Shown: positions 61,985 to 64,000 of the stretch, in pieces
How the letters are laid out: every line of letters starts with the position of its first letter
Position numbering within the stretch: the first letter of the stretch is position 1
NCBI RefSeq assembly: GCF_901212655.1
Contig: NZ_CAAKON010000023.1
Location: forward strand, 56,126 to 120,125
Direction of reading: 5' to 3'
DNA: 64,000 bases
Origin: Olsenella uli
Lineage (GTDB): Bacteria > Actinomycetota > Coriobacteriia > Coriobacteriales > Atopobiaceae
Notes under the pieces: model-generated
Told to the model about the DNA's origin: nothing
The model's input: only the letters and a program-made list of their open reading frames with translations
Database searches by the model: none
Position numbers and translations under genes: made by a program

Positions 61985-63727
61985 GTGGCGCTGGGGGCGA
62001 TGGGGATGGGTCTCGAAGACCGGGGACACAAGGACCAGAGAAGAGACTGGCTGCACGACGGCAATGCCCGCGCGCTTGCCTGGGCACTGGGCGTCGCGCT
62101 CGTACTAGGTGTGGTGGCGCTCGTCGCAAGCCCCTTGGGCGGCGACTGGCTCGGCCAGGGCGAGCAGCCGGCGGATACCGCGTGTGAGGACCAGGGCCAG
62201 GACGGCGCCCCGGCCTTCGACGCTTCCACTCAGGGAGACTCCGACGCCGTGCCGCGGGATGGCGACGCCCAGGACGGCGGCATTCAGGGCAGCGACGCGC
62301 AGGATGCGTCAGCGGACCAAGGGGACGACTCTGGTCTCGAGGACGTCGACCCCTCGGAGACCCCCTCGGATAACACCCTCGAGCATCGCCTCGACCTCTA
62401 CCTTGAGGGTTCGTTTCCCCAGACGAGGATGCCGGGCGTCGCGGTTGCCGTGGTGGATGCGGACGGTGCCGTCTACGAGCGCACCATGGGAGACATCGCG
62501 AGCACGACCTCGACCACGCTCGTGGGATCGCTCAGCAAGTCCTTCACCGCCGTCTGCGTGATGCAGCTCTGCGAGCAGGGGCGTATTGACCTCGACGCGC
62601 CTGCCCGCAGCTACCTTGAGGAGCCGGGGTCGCTGCCAGACTCCGTTACCGTGCGAGACCTGCTGAACCAAACGAGCGGCCTCGGCTACTACGACTCGCT
62701 CTCCCAGGCGCTTGCCCGCACGGAGCCCGGCCCCACCGCGGGCAGTTTCTCGTACGCCAACGCCAACTATGACGTGCTGGGACGCATTGTGGCCGACGTC
62801 TCCGGCGAGTCCTATGGCACGTATCTGCAGGAGCATGTGCTCGGACCGCTCGGCATGGACCGCACCTCGGGCGATATGACGGGGGCACTTTCGGACGGCA
62901 CGTCCGTGGCAGACTCGCTCACGCCGGGGCGTCGCAACTGGTTTGGCGCGTATGTGGCCGATGGGTTCGCGCATCCCGCCGGAGACGATGCCTGGGGGTC
63001 CGGTCCCTCGGGCTACGTGTCCTCGAGCCTCTCCGACATGGAGACCTATCTCCGGATGTACCTGGCCGAGGGGGAGGTGCCGGGATCTTCGGACGGCTCG
63101 CGCGTGCTGTCTGCGGACTCGGTGAGCTCCATGTTCCTGGACCGCGTGCCAGACCCCAACGGCGACACCTACTACGGCATGGGCTGGACCTCGTTCTACT
63201 GGGACGACGGCGAGCTCGTGCTCTCGCACGACGGTTCGGTGGAGGGCTATTGCGCGCGCATGGTGTTGATGCCCGAGCGCGGCCTCGGCGTGGTGATGCT
63301 CTGTGACGGCAGCGACGAGGTGGCTGGCAGTAGCCTCTTCTTCCAGATGGCGGATGGCGTCGTGCAGACGGTTGCCGGTGACGCACCCGATCCGGTGGAC
63401 GGTGAGTGGTATGTGGACAGGCATTCGCACGACGACGGCATGTTCGCGGCCGCGGTCCTCGCGTGTCTCGTCTCGCTTGTGTGGGTAAGCCGGTGGCGCG
63501 CCTATCTGACATCCGATTGTTGCCGGCCACTTGGCGTCGTGGTGCGCCTCGCGCCCTACGTCGTTTTGCCCGTTGTGGTGCTGCTGAGGCCCCTCGCCTG
63601 GGGCGTCTCCTGGCGCGACCTGCTCACCTTCGTGCCCGACGTCTCGGCGGTGCTCGTCGCCTGCGCCGCGCTCCTCGTGGCCGCCGGCGTTCGTCGAGTG
63701 GCAATCCTCTTCCGCGCCCGCGGCTAG
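61985..63727 (+). CDS. Membrane-anchored serine hydrolase (class C beta-lactamase/PBP4* family)
   Basis: The ~580-residue protein has a membrane helix near the N-terminus (ALGVALVLGVVALVASPL) and an Asp/Gln-rich spacer of ~90 residues. The catalytic domain carries SxxK in VGSLSKSFTA (Ser about 184), the YxN element in SYANANYD and the HxG element LSHDGSVEG. Three hydrophobic segments lie at the C-terminus. Catalysis should be outside the membrane, on D-amino-acid peptides or esters. The start is uncertain: GTG 61985 follows AAGGGAG, while the frame is open from 61877. Confidence 0.85.
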   Translation: MALGAMGMGLEDRGHKDQRRDWLHDGNARALAWALGVALVLGVVALVASPLGGDWLGQGEQPADTACEDQGQDGAPAFDASTQGDSDAVPRDGDAQDGGIQGSDAQDASADQGDDSGLEDVDPSETPSDNTLEHRLDLYLEGSFPQTRMPGVAVAVVDADGAVYERTMGDIASTTSTTLVGSLSKSFTAVCVMQLCEQGRIDLDAPARSYLEEPGSLPDSVTVRDLLNQTSGLGYYDSLSQALARTEPGPTAGSFSYANANYDVLGRIVADVSGESYGTYLQEHVLGPLGMDRTSGDMTGALSDGTSVADSLTPGRRNWFGAYVADGFAHPAGDDAWGSGPSGYVSSSLSDMETYLRMYLAEGEVPGSSDGSRVLSADSVSSMFLDRVPDPNGDTYYGMGWTSFYWDDGELVLSHDGSVEGYCARMVLMPERGLGVVMLCDGSDEVAGSSLFFQMADGVVQTVAGDAPDPVDGEWYVDRHSHDDGMFAAAVLACLVSLVWVSRWRAYLTSDCCRPLGVVVRLAPYVVLPVVVLLRPLAWGVSWRDLLTFVPDVSAVLVACAALLVAAGVRRVAILFRARG

Positions 63728-63944
63728 CTGTCGGCTTCCTCCGCCTGGCGTCCGACCTGCACGTAGCTCCCGGCCGCCGCGAGTCGCCCCGCGAGTTCCT
63801 GCGAGTTGCCTGGGCCCGTGTCTGCGCCTAGCCGCCGACTTCCCTCGGCCCCTCGGAACGGCCGCCTCCCGTGGCGACCGCGAGCGCCGCGGTTGCCCCT
63901 TCCCACCCCTCTCGAGCCGCCTCTCCCTCCATTTTTGTCGAGAG

Positions 63945-64000
63945 TAGTCATTACGCATGTTTTTTGCGGATGAAACGGTTCCAAAAGTGCGTAATGACTA
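63945..64000. repeat. 13-bp inverted repeat at the window end
   Basis: TAGTCATTACGCA (63945-63957) and TGCGTAATGACTA (63988-64000) are perfect reverse complements 30 bases apart. The loop contains TTTTTT and is AT-rich. The right arm reaches the window edge, so the repeat may be longer; the left flank reads TTTTTGTCGAGAG. Confidence 0.85.

Overview
This 64 kb window is high-GC chromosomal DNA of an anaerobic actinobacterium. The gene set points to class Coriobacteriia, probably Olsenella/Atopobiaceae or Collinsella. The signs are a glycyl-radical enzyme, a flavodoxin pair beside a DUF3793 gene, a monoderm-type tad pilus locus, a fructose-type PTS, fermentative D-lactate dehydrogenase and many iron-type alcohol dehydrogenases. 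This is inferred from gene content and codon use; no rRNA or marker gene is present. Functions were assigned by reading motifs by eye, not by database search.

Layout. 1-5.4 kb: 3' end of a glycyl-radical enzyme, a phospholipase C-like protein followed by decayed copies of its own 3' end, a GntR/UTRA regulator, pyruvate kinase and D-lactate dehydrogenase. 5.8-15.7 kb: a sugar-acid catabolic cluster read away from a PrpR-type regulator. It holds a DUF1537 kinase, an Fe-ADH, a DapA-family aldolase, a PdxA-type dehydrogenase, a permease, a cytoplasmic Asp-box beta-propeller and a YhcH protein. This combination is the best candidate for a little-described pathway. 16.2-20.2 kb: a calcium-type P-type ATPase and RsgA. 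20.7-30.7 kb: a compact tad (Flp pilus) operon ending in DUF192 and zinc-ribbon genes. 31.0 kb: tRNA-Phe, then a 1.2 kb gene-free repeat island with at least three repeat families, one present in both orientations.

32.4-39.8 kb: a glycerol dehydrogenase, a frameshifted IS110 element, a GldA-like dehydrogenase divergent from a KduD-like SDR, a multiply broken MFS gene and a HIT protein. 40-48 kb: FCD-GntR and DeoR regulators, then a PTS operon (IIA, IIB, IIC, class II aldolase, RpiB/LacAB-like isomerase, small membrane protein, IolC-like kinase). This reads as a tagatose-6-phosphate-like route in which the IolC-type kinase makes the bisphosphate that the aldolase cleaves. 48-55 kb: aldo/keto reductase, two Fe-ADHs flanking a decayed DUF4160/DUF2442 pair, and a YgiQ radical SAM protein with a repetitive tail. 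55.6-64 kb: DUF6110 plus a heavy-metal P-type ATPase with an unusual metal motif, an M20 peptidase, two flavodoxins with DUF3793, a membrane-anchored serine hydrolase, and an inverted repeat at the very end.

The overall theme is anaerobic sugar and sugar-acid fermentation. Imported substrates are split to DHAP or pyruvate and reducing equivalents are disposed of by LDH and five Fe-ADH-superfamily enzymes. Several genes (MFS, IS110, DUF4160/DUF2442, an MFS tail fragment) are visibly decaying.
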